From assembly GCA_947503885.1 (NCBI GenBank), contig CANNFD010000005.1, forward strand, positions 124,001 to 188,000: 64,000 nucleotides of DNA, written 5' to 3'. The position numbers and the translations under genes were made by a program. The notes under the pieces were generated by a model, which searched no databases, had not been told where the DNA came from, and saw nothing but the letters and a program-made list of their open reading frames with translations. The stretch's first letter is position 1; every line of letters starts with the position of its first letter. The DNA comes from an uncultured Olleya sp. Lineage in GTDB: Bacteria; Bacteroidota; Bacteroidia; Flavobacteriales; Flavobacteriaceae. Below, one piece after another: positions 34,921 to 43,817 of the stretch.

Positions 34921-36510
34921 ATGAGAGTTCGTGAGTATTTTGTTATAATTTCTATAATTTTAGTTTCGGCTATAATAGGTATAGCATTTTTTTGGACACC
35001 AATACTATGGGTGTTTGTAATTGTTGGACCGTTAATTACAATGGGTGTTTTTGATATTTTTCAAAAGTCCCACACTATTAGACGTAACTTCCCTTTATTA
35101 GGAAGATTTAGATATGTTTTAGAGTCTATTAGACCAGAAATAATGCAATATTTTGTTGAAACAGATACAGAAGGACGTCCGTTAAACAGAATTTTAAGAT
35201 CATTAATATACCGAAGAGCAAAAGGACTAAATGACACCGAACCTTTTGGGACGCAAATGGACCTTTATCATTCAGGATATGAGTGGCTAGAACACTCGAT
35301 GTATGCTAAACATAATCCAAAAAATATTGGAGAATTCCCTAGATTAATAATCGGTGGTAAAGATTGTAAACAACCTTACTCTTCTAGTCTATTAAACATT
35401 TCGGCAATGAGTTTTGGGTCGTTAAGTAACAACGCTATTCTAGCCTTAAATAAAGGAGCAAAAATGGGTAATTTTGCCCATAATACAGGAGAAGGAGCAA
35501 TTAGTGATCATCATTTAAAACATGGTGGAGATTTAATTTGGCAAATAGGAACTGGTTATTTTGGGTGTAGACATGACGATGGTACTTTTAACGAAGTTAC
35601 TTTCCGTGAAAACGCTTTGAAGCCTGAAGTTAAGATGATTGAAATAAAATTATCACAAGGTGCAAAACCAGGACATGGTGGTATCTTACCAGCTTCAAAA
35701 AACACTGAAGAAATTGCTAGAATTAGACACGTAAAACCTGGAGTTGCTGTACACTCGCCACCTTCACATTCTGCTTTTGCAGATCCAATTCAGTTTATGG
35801 ACTTTATAAAAAAACTTAGAGATTTATCTGATGGTAAACCTGTTGGTTTTAAATTATGTTTAGGAAGAAAACAAGAGTTTATGGACTTTTGCGAAGCAAT
35901 GATTTACACAGGGATCCTTCCTGATTTTATTACTGTAGATGGTGGTGAAGGAGGTACTGGTGCCGCACCTGTTGAGTTTTCAAACTCTATGGGAATGCCA
36001 TTACGCGAAGGACTAATTTTTGTACATGACACATTAGTTGGTTTTAACTTAAGAAAAGATATTAAAGTTATTGTAGCTGGAAAAATTATTACAGGTTTCC
36101 ATATGGCTAGAGCACTTGCATTAGGTGCAGATGGTTGTAATAGTGCACGTGCTATGATGTTATCTATTGGTTGTATCCAAGCATTACAATGTAACTCTAA
36201 CACATGTCCTGTTGGTGTAGCAACCCAAAACCCTTCATTAGTTAAAGGTTTAGTTGTTGACGACAAAGCTCCACGAGCACAACGTTATCAAGAAGCAACA
36301 ATACATAGCTTTTTAGAGCTTGTTGCAGCTGCTGGATTAAATAGCCCAGACGAATTGGAAAGAGGTCATATAAGTAAACGTGTTGGTCTTTATGACGTAC
36401 AAACATATGCTGATTTATACCCGGAAATGGAAGAAGGTTGTTTGCTTAATATTGATACAATACCTGCAGACTACATGAAGTTTTTCCAATTAACACGCAT
36501 CATGAAATAA
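34921..36510 (+). CDS. FMN-binding glutamate synthase-like protein, membrane-anchored
   Basis: A 529-residue protein with two N-terminal membrane helices (VIISIILVSAIIGIAFFW and WVFVIVGPLITMGVFDIF) followed by the central/FMN domain of glutamate synthase large subunit (about 80-500). Visible are SSSLLNISAMSFGSLSNNA, the substrate loop KPGHGGILPASK, the FMN phosphate-binding DGGEGGTGAAP, and a cysteine cluster GCIQALQCNSNTCPVGV that resembles the 3Fe-4S binding region of GltB. The amidotransferase and C-terminal GXGXG domains are missing, as is normal in this stand-alone family, whose physiological reaction is unresolved. Followed by an intrinsic terminator. Confidence 0.9.
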   Translation: MRVREYFVIISIILVSAIIGIAFFWTPILWVFVIVGPLITMGVFDIFQKSHTIRRNFPLLGRFRYVLESIRPEIMQYFVETDTEGRPLNRILRSLIYRRAKGLNDTEPFGTQMDLYHSGYEWLEHSMYAKHNPKNIGEFPRLIIGGKDCKQPYSSSLLNISAMSFGSLSNNAILALNKGAKMGNFAHNTGEGAISDHHLKHGGDLIWQIGTGYFGCRHDDGTFNEVTFRENALKPEVKMIEIKLSQGAKPGHGGILPASKNTEEIARIRHVKPGVAVHSPPSHSAFADPIQFMDFIKKLRDLSDGKPVGFKLCLGRKQEFMDFCEAMIYTGILPDFITVDGGEGGTGAAPVEFSNSMGMPLREGLIFVHDTLVGFNLRKDIKVIVAGKIITGFHMARALALGADGCNSARAMMLSIGCIQALQCNSNTCPVGVATQNPSLVKGLVVDDKAPRAQRYQEATIHSFLELVAAAGLNSPDELERGHISKRVGLYDVQTYADLYPEMEEGCLLNIDTIPADYMKFFQLTRIMK

Positions 36511-36532
36511 TTAAATTTTATTATAAACTTTT

Positions 36533-36568
36533 AAAAACGATGCCTTTAAAATTAAAAGCATCGTTTTT
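36533..36568 (+). terminator. Intrinsic terminator
   Basis: AAAAACGATGC (36533-36543) and GCATCGTTTTT (36558-36568) pair perfectly, followed by more T residues. It ends the transcript of the preceding gene. Confidence 0.9.
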
Positions 36569-36623
36569 TTTATTCTTATCAAAATTCAAAAAAACATTAC
36601 GTTTACTTTTAGTATTCAAATTG

Positions 36624-36631
36624 TATCTTTA
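36624..36631 (+). promoter_or_regulatory. Putative promoter of the FUSC gene (-7 element)
   Basis: TATCTTTA matches seven of eight positions of TAnnTTTG. TTTA at 36602-36605 sits 18 bases upstream and could be a degenerate -33 element. Expected transcript start near 36637 is just upstream of the open frame of the FUSC gene, which begins after a stop at 36635-36637. Confidence 0.45.
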
Positions 36632-36655
36632 CTATAATCTCAAAAACAAATTACC

Positions 36656-38878
36656 ATTATAAAATTTATATCAAATCATTGGATTGAATTAATAGAATAC
36701 TTTAAAAGCACAAGCTTTTCAAAAGCTGTACTTATTGGTATTGCTATTACAGTACCAATTATTTTAGGTATAGTTACTGATAATTTTGAAATTGGTCTTG
36801 CCATATGTTTTGGCGCCTTTTGGTGCTCTCCAAGTGATGTAAGTGGAAGTTTAAAACACAAACAAATCGGAATTTTATTTTCTTCGTTTTTGGTTGTAGT
36901 AATAAGTTTTATTGGAGGCTATCTTAAAATTGCCAACTACTTGCTATTTCCTATTTTAGGTTTACTTACATTTTCTATAGCTTTTATATCTATTTATGGA
37001 TTTAGAGCTTCATTAATAAGTTTTTCCGGGTTATTAGCATTGGTATTAAGCTTTGCTCACACCTCAGAAAATTTAGAGGTTTATCAATATGCTTTATTAA
37101 TTGGCGCTGGTGGTTTATGGTATTTAATATTATCTACTATTTGGTTTTATTTAAACCCCAAAGCGCAGACTGAAGAGACATTAGTCGATATTTTTTTACT
37201 AACAGCAGATTTTTTAGACACTAGAAGACAACTTATTGGAGAACAACCTGACAGAGCTAGTTTGCAAAAACAACTAATGACATTGCAAACAGAGTTGACA
37301 GAAAATCATGAAACGCTACGAGAAATTTTAATATCATACAGGAAATCTTCAGGTAAATCAACCTATCAAGGTAAGCGCTTATTAGTATTTGTACAGTTAA
37401 TTGAAATGCTAGAAACAGCTATTGCAAACCCTGTTAATTATGAAAAGATGGATGCGTTATTTAAAACCCATCCAGAATTTAAAACCGATTTTCAAAAGTT
37501 AATTTTTGAGTTCTCTTCTCAATTAAGAGCTATTGCGAATACGATTAATCAGTCTAAAAAATTTCCTTCACACAAAGTTTTAAATGATGTTTTTAACACG
37601 CTAGACGCCGATATTTTAAAGTTTAAGGATGAGAATAATACCGAAGATTATGAGCGTTATTTAATGCTTCAAAATTTATTGGATTATCAAAAAAAGCAAT
37701 TTGAAAAGCTTAAAAAAATAAAATGGCTATTAAGTAATCCTGAATTAAATTCAGACGAATTTATAAAAAAAGACAACTTATCTCGTTTTATACAGTCGCA
37801 AGATTACAACCCAAAATTAATTTTAAGAAACCTTAGTTTTAGGTCTACAATTTTTAAACATTCATTACGATTGGCTGTAACAGTTATGCTAGGGTATGGT
37901 GTAGGTTTGTTTTTTGATTTACAAAATCCGTATTGGATTATTTTGACAGTAATTGTTATAATGAGACCTAGTTACGGGCTAACCAAAACACGATCAAAAG
38001 ACCGTATTATCGGGACCCTTATTGGTGCTGTATTAGCAAGTGGATTAGTGCTTTTAATCAATCACCCTTACGTTTACGGTGGATTAGGTGTACTATCATT
38101 AGTATTGGCTTTTTCAATGGTTCAGAAAAACTATAAAGCCTCAGCAACTTTTATAACACTAAGTGTTATTTTTATTTACGCTATTTTAGAACCAAATGTT
38201 ATAAAAGTAATTCAGTATAGAGTTATTGATACCGTTATTGGATCCGTACTATCGTATTTAACTATGCGTTGGTTTTGGCCCGCATGGTCTTTTATGGAGA
38301 TAGGCGATAATATTAAAGACAGTTTAAAAGCAAATACAGCTTTTTTTAAGTCGCTAAGCAATTATTACCAACAAAAAGGTAATATCCCAACAAGTCTAAA
38401 AGTTAATCGAAAAGAAGCCTTCCTACAAACCTCTAATTTAAGTGCTGCGTTTCAACGAATGGCGCAAGAACCAAAATCAAAACAAAACCATATTGATGAT
38501 ATTTACGAGCTTGTTGTAATTAACCATAGCTTTTTGTCCTCATTAGCTTCTTTAAGCGCCTATATTCAAAATCATAAAACAACTGAAGCTTCAGAAGAGT
38601 TTAAATTGATTTCAGATAAAATTAAAGAGAATCTTGATACGGTTTGTGAACAATTAAAAACAATTAATTTTGAAACAACAAAACCAAAAACATCTGAATT
38701 AGAATATAAACCTGAAAAATTAAAATTCTCAATAGACCAACTTACAAACGATGCTATTTCTCAAACTAATGACTTGCGCGCACATAAAGAAGCACATTTG
38801 ATTTGGGAACAATTATATTGGTTGTTTTCGTTAAGTGAGAAAATGCTAAAATTAACATCCAAATTTAAGGCAGATTAA
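36656..38878 (+). CDS. FUSC-family membrane protein (YccS/YhfK-like) with non-canonical start
   Basis: The frame is open from 36638 to 38878. Coding similarity begins well upstream of the first ATG/GTG/TTG-type codon (TTG at 36890): the segment at 36680-36890 encodes WIELIEYFKSTSFSKAVLIG, a membrane helix, and FGAFWCSPSDVSGSLKHK, which looks like the start of FUSC proteins. I therefore place the start at the ATT at 36656 (740 residues); ATT 36650 or 36683 are alternatives. The protein has two membrane blocks of about six helices each (near residues 20-160 and 395-530), with soluble helical regions in between and at the end. FUSC proteins are related to aromatic acid/fusaric acid efflux (AaeB). 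The exact substrate is unknown. Confidence 0.8.
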   Translation: MIKFISNHWIELIEYFKSTSFSKAVLIGIAITVPIILGIVTDNFEIGLAICFGAFWCSPSDVSGSLKHKQIGILFSSFLVVVISFIGGYLKIANYLLFPILGLLTFSIAFISIYGFRASLISFSGLLALVLSFAHTSENLEVYQYALLIGAGGLWYLILSTIWFYLNPKAQTEETLVDIFLLTADFLDTRRQLIGEQPDRASLQKQLMTLQTELTENHETLREILISYRKSSGKSTYQGKRLLVFVQLIEMLETAIANPVNYEKMDALFKTHPEFKTDFQKLIFEFSSQLRAIANTINQSKKFPSHKVLNDVFNTLDADILKFKDENNTEDYERYLMLQNLLDYQKKQFEKLKKIKWLLSNPELNSDEFIKKDNLSRFIQSQDYNPKLILRNLSFRSTIFKHSLRLAVTVMLGYGVGLFFDLQNPYWIILTVIVIMRPSYGLTKTRSKDRIIGTLIGAVLASGLVLLINHPYVYGGLGVLSLVLAFSMVQKNYKASATFITLSVIFIYAILEPNVIKVIQYRVIDTVIGSVLSYLTMRWFWPAWSFMEIGDNIKDSLKANTAFFKSLSNYYQQKGNIPTSLKVNRKEAFLQTSNLSAAFQRMAQEPKSKQNHIDDIYELVVINHSFLSSLASLSAYIQNHKTTEASEEFKLISDKIKENLDTVCEQLKTINFETTKPKTSELEYKPEKLKFSIDQLTNDAISQTNDLRAHKEAHLIWEQLYWLFSLSEKMLKLTSKFKAD

Positions 38879-38913
38879 AGCTTAAACAACAGCACTATCA
38901 ATAACTTTAAATA

Positions 38914-38946
38914 AAAAAAAGCTTCTGATTTCTCAGAAGCTTTTTT
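38914..38946. terminator. Intrinsic terminator between FUSC gene and tRNA remnant
   Basis: AAAAAAGCTTCTGA pairs with TCAGAAGCTTTTTT around a TTTC loop. It serves the FUSC gene (plus) and, on the minus strand, lies directly 3' of the tRNA remnant. A related hairpin with the same TTTC loop follows the intact tRNA at 57221-57246. Confidence 0.85.
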
Positions 38947-38950
38947 AATA

Positions 38951-39024
<74 letters not shown>

Positions 39025-39096
39025 TCATAAATATCAACACTTTAATACTCTATATTTATCATAGACCTTCATAAATATTAATATACATTTATAAAG

Positions 39097-39117
39097 TGAT
39101 GCCGAAAAGTGTGCCTT
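39097..39117. repeat. Left subterminal repeat, possible integrase arm site
   Basis: TGATGCCGAAAAGTGTGCCTT, 18 of 21 identical to 57121-57141 in the same orientation. Together with adjacent AAAGTGATGCC (39093) it gives an AAAGTG-type motif repeated at both element ends. It covers the first bases next to the stop of the 39116 gene. Confidence 0.5.
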
Positions 39118-39460
39118 ATTTACTCTGCAATACTACTTGGCAATGGTATTTATCTTTGATTAGAACTTCAATAGCTACTTCTTTAAATGTACACTGATTA
39201 ACTTTAGATTTTAGATAACTGTAATGAGATAGCTCAAATTCGCAAATTACACTATAGAGTATATCTCCATTATATTGCAAAATTGGATTACTACAAAAAG
39301 CAATTCCAAATAGAGTTTTAAAATCTCCTTTTATATACTCGTAATTTTCATACTCTAATCCATTATTAAAAGTTGATTCTAAAATCTTAAGATTAAACTC
39401 ATTTAACTCATACTGTTCTCCAATCTTAAATGGTAGTTCTTTTAATAAGGAATTACACAT
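39116..39460 (-). CDS. Hypothetical protein of the integrative element
   Basis: A 114-residue acidic protein without signal peptide or membrane helix. It contains FKIGEQYELNEFNLKILEST and FELSHYSYLKSKVNQCTFKE, with no motif I recognise. Its stop lies at the left subterminal repeat, so it is the outermost gene of the element. It begins eight bases after the stop of the lipoprotein gene on the same strand and may share its transcript. Confidence 0.55.
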   Translation of the reverse strand: MCNSLLKELPFKIGEQYELNEFNLKILESTFNNGLEYENYEYIKGDFKTLFGIAFCSNPILQYNGDILYSVICEFELSHYSYLKSKVNQCTFKEVAIEVLIKDKYHCQVVLQSK

Positions 39461-39467
39461 ATCTTAA

Positions 39468-40316
39468 TTAAAATGAATGTGTTTGCTCTTCAATACTAAA
39501 AGTATCATTATCTACATTGTATGTAAAAGTAACTTCATACCTTGAATCTGTACAGTAATACAACTCACCTAAAGATTCATTTAAAACAATCTCTCCTTCT
39601 TCATTCTCTATACTAACACTCATATCATAAATGTGTATATCCTTATCGAGAACATTAGCATTAAAATCTTCTAAAGTTAATTTAGCTGATAAAATGTTAC
39701 CAATGACAGCTTCCTCCTTATCTACCTGATAACCTGGAAGCATTGAATAGTCATAAGAATTGATTTCTTCTCCATCTGAAAGAAAGACTAATTTAGTGTT
39801 GATATTTTCTGTCTCTGATGATAAGCCATAACAAGAAGAACCCCATGCTGAGTTTAACACATTACCAGTATCAAAAATAATTTTCATCATACCATTATTA
39901 CTATTATAATTTGTTGCTCCTTCTCTAAAATAGTCTCCATCATAAGCATTTTCTCCTGTCACTCCTGTTTCTTGAAACTCTACCACATTTTCATTTATAA
40001 ATACTACTTTTTGAACAAAAGTTAAACTCACATCTTCTGGAAATGTCATAGTCATAGTATCTCCACTAAAACTAAAAACACCTGTTTCACTATCATAATT
40101 ATTTCCTTGACCACCATCCCAATAAGAATATGTTACATTACCACTAGAGCTAAATGTAAACGAGTTATTAATTGTTGGGTTATTATTAGGATTTTCAAAT
40201 AGCCATTTCCCTAGTAATTGTGTTTCTAGTTCACTTGAATTGCTACTACTATCATCATCACTTGAACAAGCAACTAATGACAAAATCGCTATTAATGTTA
40301 AAAAGATATTCTTCAT
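39468..40316 (-). CDS. Lipoprotein with lipocalin-like domain
   Basis: A 282-residue lipoprotein: signal MKNIFLTLIAILSLVAC with lipobox LVAC, then SSDDDSSSNSS, the acidic post-cysteine pattern that in Bacteroidota promotes surface display. Residues 32-130 look like a lipocalin-like domain (LLGKWLFENPNNNPTINNSF, then FSFSGDTMTMTFP), a common partner of such lipoproteins. The C-terminal half is beta-rich with two cysteines (SSCYGLSSE and YYCTDSR). It is unusual cargo for an element otherwise made of DNA-related genes, and might alter the host surface. Function unknown. Confidence 0.75.
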   Translation of the reverse strand: MKNIFLTLIAILSLVACSSDDDSSSNSSELETQLLGKWLFENPNNNPTINNSFTFSSSGNVTYSYWDGGQGNNYDSETGVFSFSGDTMTMTFPEDVSLTFVQKVVFINENVVEFQETGVTGENAYDGDYFREGATNYNSNNGMMKIIFDTGNVLNSAWGSSCYGLSSETENINTKLVFLSDGEEINSYDYSMLPGYQVDKEEAVIGNILSAKLTLEDFNANVLDKDIHIYDMSVSIENEEGEIVLNESLGELYYCTDSRYEVTFTYNVDNDTFSIEEQTHSF

Positions 40317-40349
40317 AATTTATTATTTATTGGTTAATTGATTTTTTTT

Positions 40350-40709
40350 TTAAAATGGCAAGTCATTATCTGCTTCATCTAAAAAGCTAACAGGTTCTTG
40401 CTGTGTTTGTATTTGAGGTGTAGGTTGTTCACTATTTACAAGCTCTATTCTCCAACCTTGAATAGCATTAAAGTATTTAGCTACTCCATCAGGGTTAATC
40501 CACTCTCTACCTCTTAAATTAAGAGCTATTTTCACTTCTTGACCTACATCAAAACTATCTAGCAAATCACATTTATCTTGAATGAATTCTACTAAAATAT
40601 GTTGTGGGTATTGTTCTTCTGTAGTGATAACTACTTCTCTTTTTCTAAAGCCATTGCTCCCTATATTTTGAACATCATTTAAGACCTTTATTTTCCCTGT
40701 TAATTCCAT
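40350..40709 (-). CDS. DUF3127 protein, SSB-like OB fold with acidic C-terminal tip
   Basis: A 119-residue protein: an OB-fold-like DUF3127 domain (about 1-90) with GKIKVLNDVQNIGSNGFRKR, VGQEVKIALNLRGREW and FNAIQGWRIELV, then a Gln/Pro-rich linker and the tip DEADNDLPF. Single-stranded DNA-binding proteins end in a similar acidic tip (DDDIPF) that recruits helicases and nucleases, so a role in element DNA replication or repair is likely by analogy. It lies ten bases after a second protein with a related domain (40720). Confidence 0.8.
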   Translation of the reverse strand: MELTGKIKVLNDVQNIGSNGFRKREVVITTEEQYPQHILVEFIQDKCDLLDSFDVGQEVKIALNLRGREWINPDGVAKYFNAIQGWRIELVNSEQPTPQIQTQQEPVSFLDEADNDLPF

Positions 40710-40719
40710 AGTTTTTTAT

Positions 40720-41613
40720 TTAAAAAGGTAATGGTAAAATGTATTTATAATACAAATCCATTTCCTTTGTGTTTTTCTTTACTTTTGGTTTAGCATCTAA
40801 TATCTCTACACTCCAACCATATAAATGATGTTTATACTCTTTAGTGCCTTCAGAATTTTGCAGCTCTCCACCTGTGAGTCTTGCAAATACTTTTACAAAC
40901 TGACCTACACTTAAATTATCTAAGTGTTTTACCCTTCCATCTGTAAAAACCACTTGAAGTTCACTACAGCAGAAATCATCAATTGACAGTACTATTTTAC
41001 GTCTTGTGCATGCTCTTGTATTTTCAGTTTTTTTATAAACTTCTAAATCATCTATTGATTTGATTTTTCCTTCAAAGTGGATAGCTTTAGCTTCCTCGAT
41101 AATACTCATGTATTTAAGTGTGTACTTAAAATCTTCAGGGTTTAATGTTAGTTCATCTAATTCTAAACGATAATTAGTAAGCTCTCTACTATCATAAAAT
41201 ACAGAAGAAAATAATTGATATTCATTTTTGTTTTCTGCTTGATATGAAAACCAATTTTCAAGTTTCAATACACTGTCTTTAACTCCGTTATAGTTATCTA
41301 GTTGTTGCCTAAAGTAAGCTTCCTTCTTATACAGCCTTAATAAAATATCTAACTTACCATATAAGACCTCAAAATCCTTTTTCACTAATACCTCTATCGA
41401 ATTCAGTTTAGAAGCATATCTCTTATCTTCTAGTATTGTAACCACATCATCATAGAAACCTCTGTACATTTCTAACCATAACACTATAGTCTTCATTTTA
41501 CAAACACTTTTAGTGCTGAATGTATTGTATTCACAAATCGGATTGGAATCATTTAGATGTTTCCTATATTCTGAAATGCTTTCTTTGTTTTCATCTTTAC
41601 TAATTTCATCCAT
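40720..41613 (-). CDS. Two-part protein with C-terminal DUF3127-like domain
   Basis: A 297-residue protein. Residues 1-185 are helical and Lys/Glu-rich and match no family I know. Residues about 195-275 repeat the DUF3127 layout: IHFEGKIKSIDDLEVYKKTE, RKIVLSIDD, VGQFVKVFARLTGGEL and KHHLYGWSVEILDAK. The last residues are YILPLPF, again a hydrophobic tip like that of SSB proteins but without its acidic residues. The domain match with its neighbour at 40350 suggests a duplicated OB-fold pair in which this copy gained an extra N-terminal domain. Probably DNA-related; not characterised. Confidence 0.7.
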   Translation of the reverse strand: MDEISKDENKESISEYRKHLNDSNPICEYNTFSTKSVCKMKTIVLWLEMYRGFYDDVVTILEDKRYASKLNSIEVLVKKDFEVLYGKLDILLRLYKKEAYFRQQLDNYNGVKDSVLKLENWFSYQAENKNEYQLFSSVFYDSRELTNYRLELDELTLNPEDFKYTLKYMSIIEEAKAIHFEGKIKSIDDLEVYKKTENTRACTRRKIVLSIDDFCCSELQVVFTDGRVKHLDNLSVGQFVKVFARLTGGELQNSEGTKEYKHHLYGWSVEILDAKPKVKKNTKEMDLYYKYILPLPF

Positions 41614-41631
41614 TCTCTTCTATACTTTTAT

Positions 41632-42234
41632 TTATAAGTGACTTTCAAAACGAAATTTTTTGAGATAGTTTTTTAGGAATTCAACAACTTCAAACTGTTC
41701 ATTCTCCATTATAAATAATGATTGTTCTTCTGATGAAATAACAACGAAGTCTATTTCATTAACATTTGTAGTTAGTATACTTTTGGGAAACAAAACATCT
41801 ACCTTTCTAGTAAAAAGGTTCTGTTCAGAAATGGTTAAGTTGTCAATAACTATCCTATACGGAACTTTGAGCCCTTTAAATGTTCCGAAAAGGAATGCTA
41901 AACTGATTAATATGTATATAAAATTACTTGTTAGATTACCATCACTATCTATACCCTTGGAACTCTCATGTAAAACTACTAAAACTGGAAATGCAATCAA
42001 GGCGACATAGAAATAACTAGATACAAGATATTTGTGCAACATCTTCAAGTGATTTACATTTCTAAAAACTAGCTTATCTTTAGAACTCTTACCTCTATCT
42101 AGTTCATAAGAACAAAAACTATCTGACTCTAAATTTATCTGCTCTTTAATACTACTCAATTTATGTTCTAAACTGAAATGAAAATCAGCTTCTGTTATTC
42201 CTGTATTTTGAAATTTTGAAATTTTTACTTTCAT
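41632..42234 (-). CDS. Hypothetical membrane protein, two transmembrane helices
   Basis: A 200-residue protein with a soluble N-terminal part, two membrane helices (YFYVALIAFPVLVVLHES and FIYILISLAFLFGTFKG, about residues 75-120) and a C-terminal cytoplasmic domain resembling bacterial PH-like folds (PYRIVIDNLTISEQNLFTRK). First gene of the minus-strand left module and divergent from the XRE regulator at 42377; the region between them has operator-like palindromes. Its own function is unknown. Confidence 0.65.
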   Translation of the reverse strand: MKVKISKFQNTGITEADFHFSLEHKLSSIKEQINLESDSFCSYELDRGKSSKDKLVFRNVNHLKMLHKYLVSSYFYVALIAFPVLVVLHESSKGIDSDGNLTSNFIYILISLAFLFGTFKGLKVPYRIVIDNLTISEQNLFTRKVDVLFPKSILTTNVNEIDFVVISSEEQSLFIMENEQFEVVEFLKNYLKKFRFESHL

Positions 42235-42305
42235 TATATTTTATTTATAAACTTTGAAATTGCCATAAAAACTTATAGATAATAGATTTAACAAACATAC
42301 TTTTT

Positions 42306-42355
42306 TTATCATTTATGATAACCATAACAGCTTACTTAATTATCATTTTTGACAA
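42306..42355. promoter_or_regulatory. Operator region between divergent 42234 and XRE gene
   Basis: TTATCAT-TT-ATGATAA (42306-42321) is a perfect 7+7 palindrome. A second TTATCAT begins at 42340 and overlaps a CATTTTTG -7-like element (42344-42351) of the plus-strand gene. The arrangement is typical of an autoregulating XRE repressor. Confidence 0.5.
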
Positions 42356-42376
42356 CTAGATAATGTATGTTTTAAA

Positions 42377-42607
42377 ATGGACGATAAAGACCAACTTCAA
42401 ATAGCAATTGGAAAGCGAGTTAAAATGTTAAGAGAAGAGCAAGGTATTGCTCAACAAGACCTTGCTGCCAAATGTAATATTGAAAAATCTAACTTTAGTC
42501 GTTTAGAAGCTGGTGGAACCAACCCTACTTTATACACTTTAAAAAGGATTGCTGATAATTTAGGTATCACTTTATGTGATATTGTAAACCTTGAAGATAA
42601 AAAGTAA
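42377..42607 (+). CDS. XRE-family HTH regulator
   Basis: A 76-residue protein consisting of a single HTH_3 domain: GKRVKMLREEQGIAQQDLAA, then KCNIEKSNFSRLEAGGTNPT and LKRIADNLGITLCDI. It has no effector domain, so it resembles a phage or element repressor. It is divergent from the membrane-protein module; palindromes upstream are likely binding sites for it. It could control element gene expression or excision. Confidence 0.85.
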   Translation: MDDKDQLQIAIGKRVKMLREEQGIAQQDLAAKCNIEKSNFSRLEAGGTNPTLYTLKRIADNLGITLCDIVNLEDKK

Positions 42608-42754
42608 GATTTAGCTATTAATGTTAATCTATAGGGCTTATAAACAGTAATTTTTTACTTAAAAAGCCTACTCACACACTCATTCATACACATACAAAAG
42701 ACAAAAAGTCTCACTTTTTCCAATTCACTACATACAGAAATGGAAAAAAGAGGA

Positions 42755-43192
42755 CTATTTTATCAATCCATTATCACTAAAACTATAAAAGTCATCTTTA
42801 GTTACTATTAAGTGGTCTAACAGCACTATATCTAGATACTGCCCTGCTTGTTTTAGCTTTTGTGTTAAATTCTTATCTGCTTCACTTGGCTGAAGATTAC
42901 CTGAAGGATGATTATGTGCTATTATAATGTTTGAAGCATTGCATTTAAGAGCAACACTAAACACTAATTTTGCATCTACCACAGTAGCAGAAACACCTCC
43001 TTTAGAAAGCGGATAAACACCTAAAATCTGGTTACTCCTATTCATCATTAGTACCTTAAACTCTTCTTGTAATTCTATTGTAGAATCACTCCAACAAGCT
43101 CTTATAATATTATAAGACTGTTTACTATTACTTATTTTTAGTCTATCCCCATTATTGTTTGAGTATGATACACTTATTTCGGAAATTTTCAT
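42755..43192 (-). CDS. RadC-family JAB/MPN domain protein
   Basis: A 145-residue protein starting at the ATG at 43192 (MKISEISVSYSNNNGD). It contains the JAB1/MPN metalloprotease-like motif of RadC: the zinc ligands in IIAHNHPSGNLQPSEAD, with a Glu in STIELQEEFKVL upstream. It lacks the N-terminal HhH part of chromosomal RadC, as do most RadC proteins on plasmids and integrative elements. The role is uncertain; anti-restriction or DNA-processing functions have been suggested from context. Confidence 0.9.
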   Translation of the reverse strand: MKISEISVSYSNNNGDRLKISNSKQSYNIIRACWSDSTIELQEEFKVLMMNRSNQILGVYPLSKGGVSATVVDAKLVFSVALKCNASNIIIAHNHPSGNLQPSEADKNLTQKLKQAGQYLDIVLLDHLIVTKDDFYSFSDNGLIK

Positions 43193-43385
43193 AATGAATA
43201 TATTTGTTATTAGAAACCTCAACACCTTACAAAATTCATTTAAATCTACTTACACCCACCTTCAAGATTAATAATATATCCTTATAGTAATAAAGTAAAC
43301 TCGCTACAGTTGTACTATCTTTTATTTATGAAGGTATAAGCAATCAAGCACAAAATTGTAAGGGTATTTTAAAACTCAAAAAACA

Positions 43386-43415
43386 AAGCCCAATCTATTT
43401 ACATAGACTAGGCTT
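43386..43415 (-). terminator. Intrinsic terminator of the 43422 gene
   Basis: On the minus strand AAGCCTAGTCTAT pairs with ATAGATTGGGCTT (two mismatches/G-U), followed by TGTTTTTTG, directly after the stop at 43422. Confidence 0.7.
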
Positions 43416-43421
43416 ATATTT

Positions 43422-43817
43422 TTACTCTGCATGCTCAAGAATACCATTCTGTGAAAACACATCAGAATTAACTATAATATTATGTTTAGGCACAAAAGTT
43501 TCTTGCTTTGGCTTTACAGCATCTTCTGTAACATAAACCCATCTGTGGGATAATGTAATTTCCTCTCCTGTTTCCTTTACAACATATTCAAAAGGCTCAC
43601 AGTCTTCTTTAATGATGCTCCCTGGCATTTCTGTACCAATAAGCCCAATACACACCTGCTCATCAAATGTTGAAGGTATATAAGCTTTCTTAGCAGTAGC
43701 ATAAAAGTTTCCTGTAACTTTGCTTAATACCATTTCAATTCCTCCTTGTAGTTCCAGAACGAAGAATGAAGTACCATCCTCTTTCTGTCTCTCTTTGTAA
43801 TTTACGATTCTAACCAT
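43422..43817 (-). CDS. Hypothetical protein of flavobacterial mobile elements
   Basis: A 131-residue protein using the ATG at 43817 (MVRIVNYKERQKEDGTSFFV); the frame is open further up to 43895 but that part encodes an unlikely hydrophobic tail. It contains LELQGGIEMVLSKVTGNFYA and TLSHRWVYVTEDAVKPK; no signal, helix or known motif. Proteins with this N-terminal pattern recur in Bacteroidota conjugative and integrative elements as far as I recall; function unknown. Terminated by the hairpin at 43386. Confidence 0.6.
   Translation of the reverse strand: MVRIVNYKERQKEDGTSFFVLELQGGIEMVLSKVTGNFYATAKKAYIPSTFDEQVCIGLIGTEMPGSIIKEDCEPFEYVVKETGEEITLSHRWVYVTEDAVKPKQETFVPKHNIIVNSDVFSQNGILEHAE

Noticed and set aside
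36890-38878. FUSC gene starting at the TTG at 36890
   Set aside because: Family-like sequence, including a membrane helix, lies upstream in the same frame, so this start would truncate the protein.
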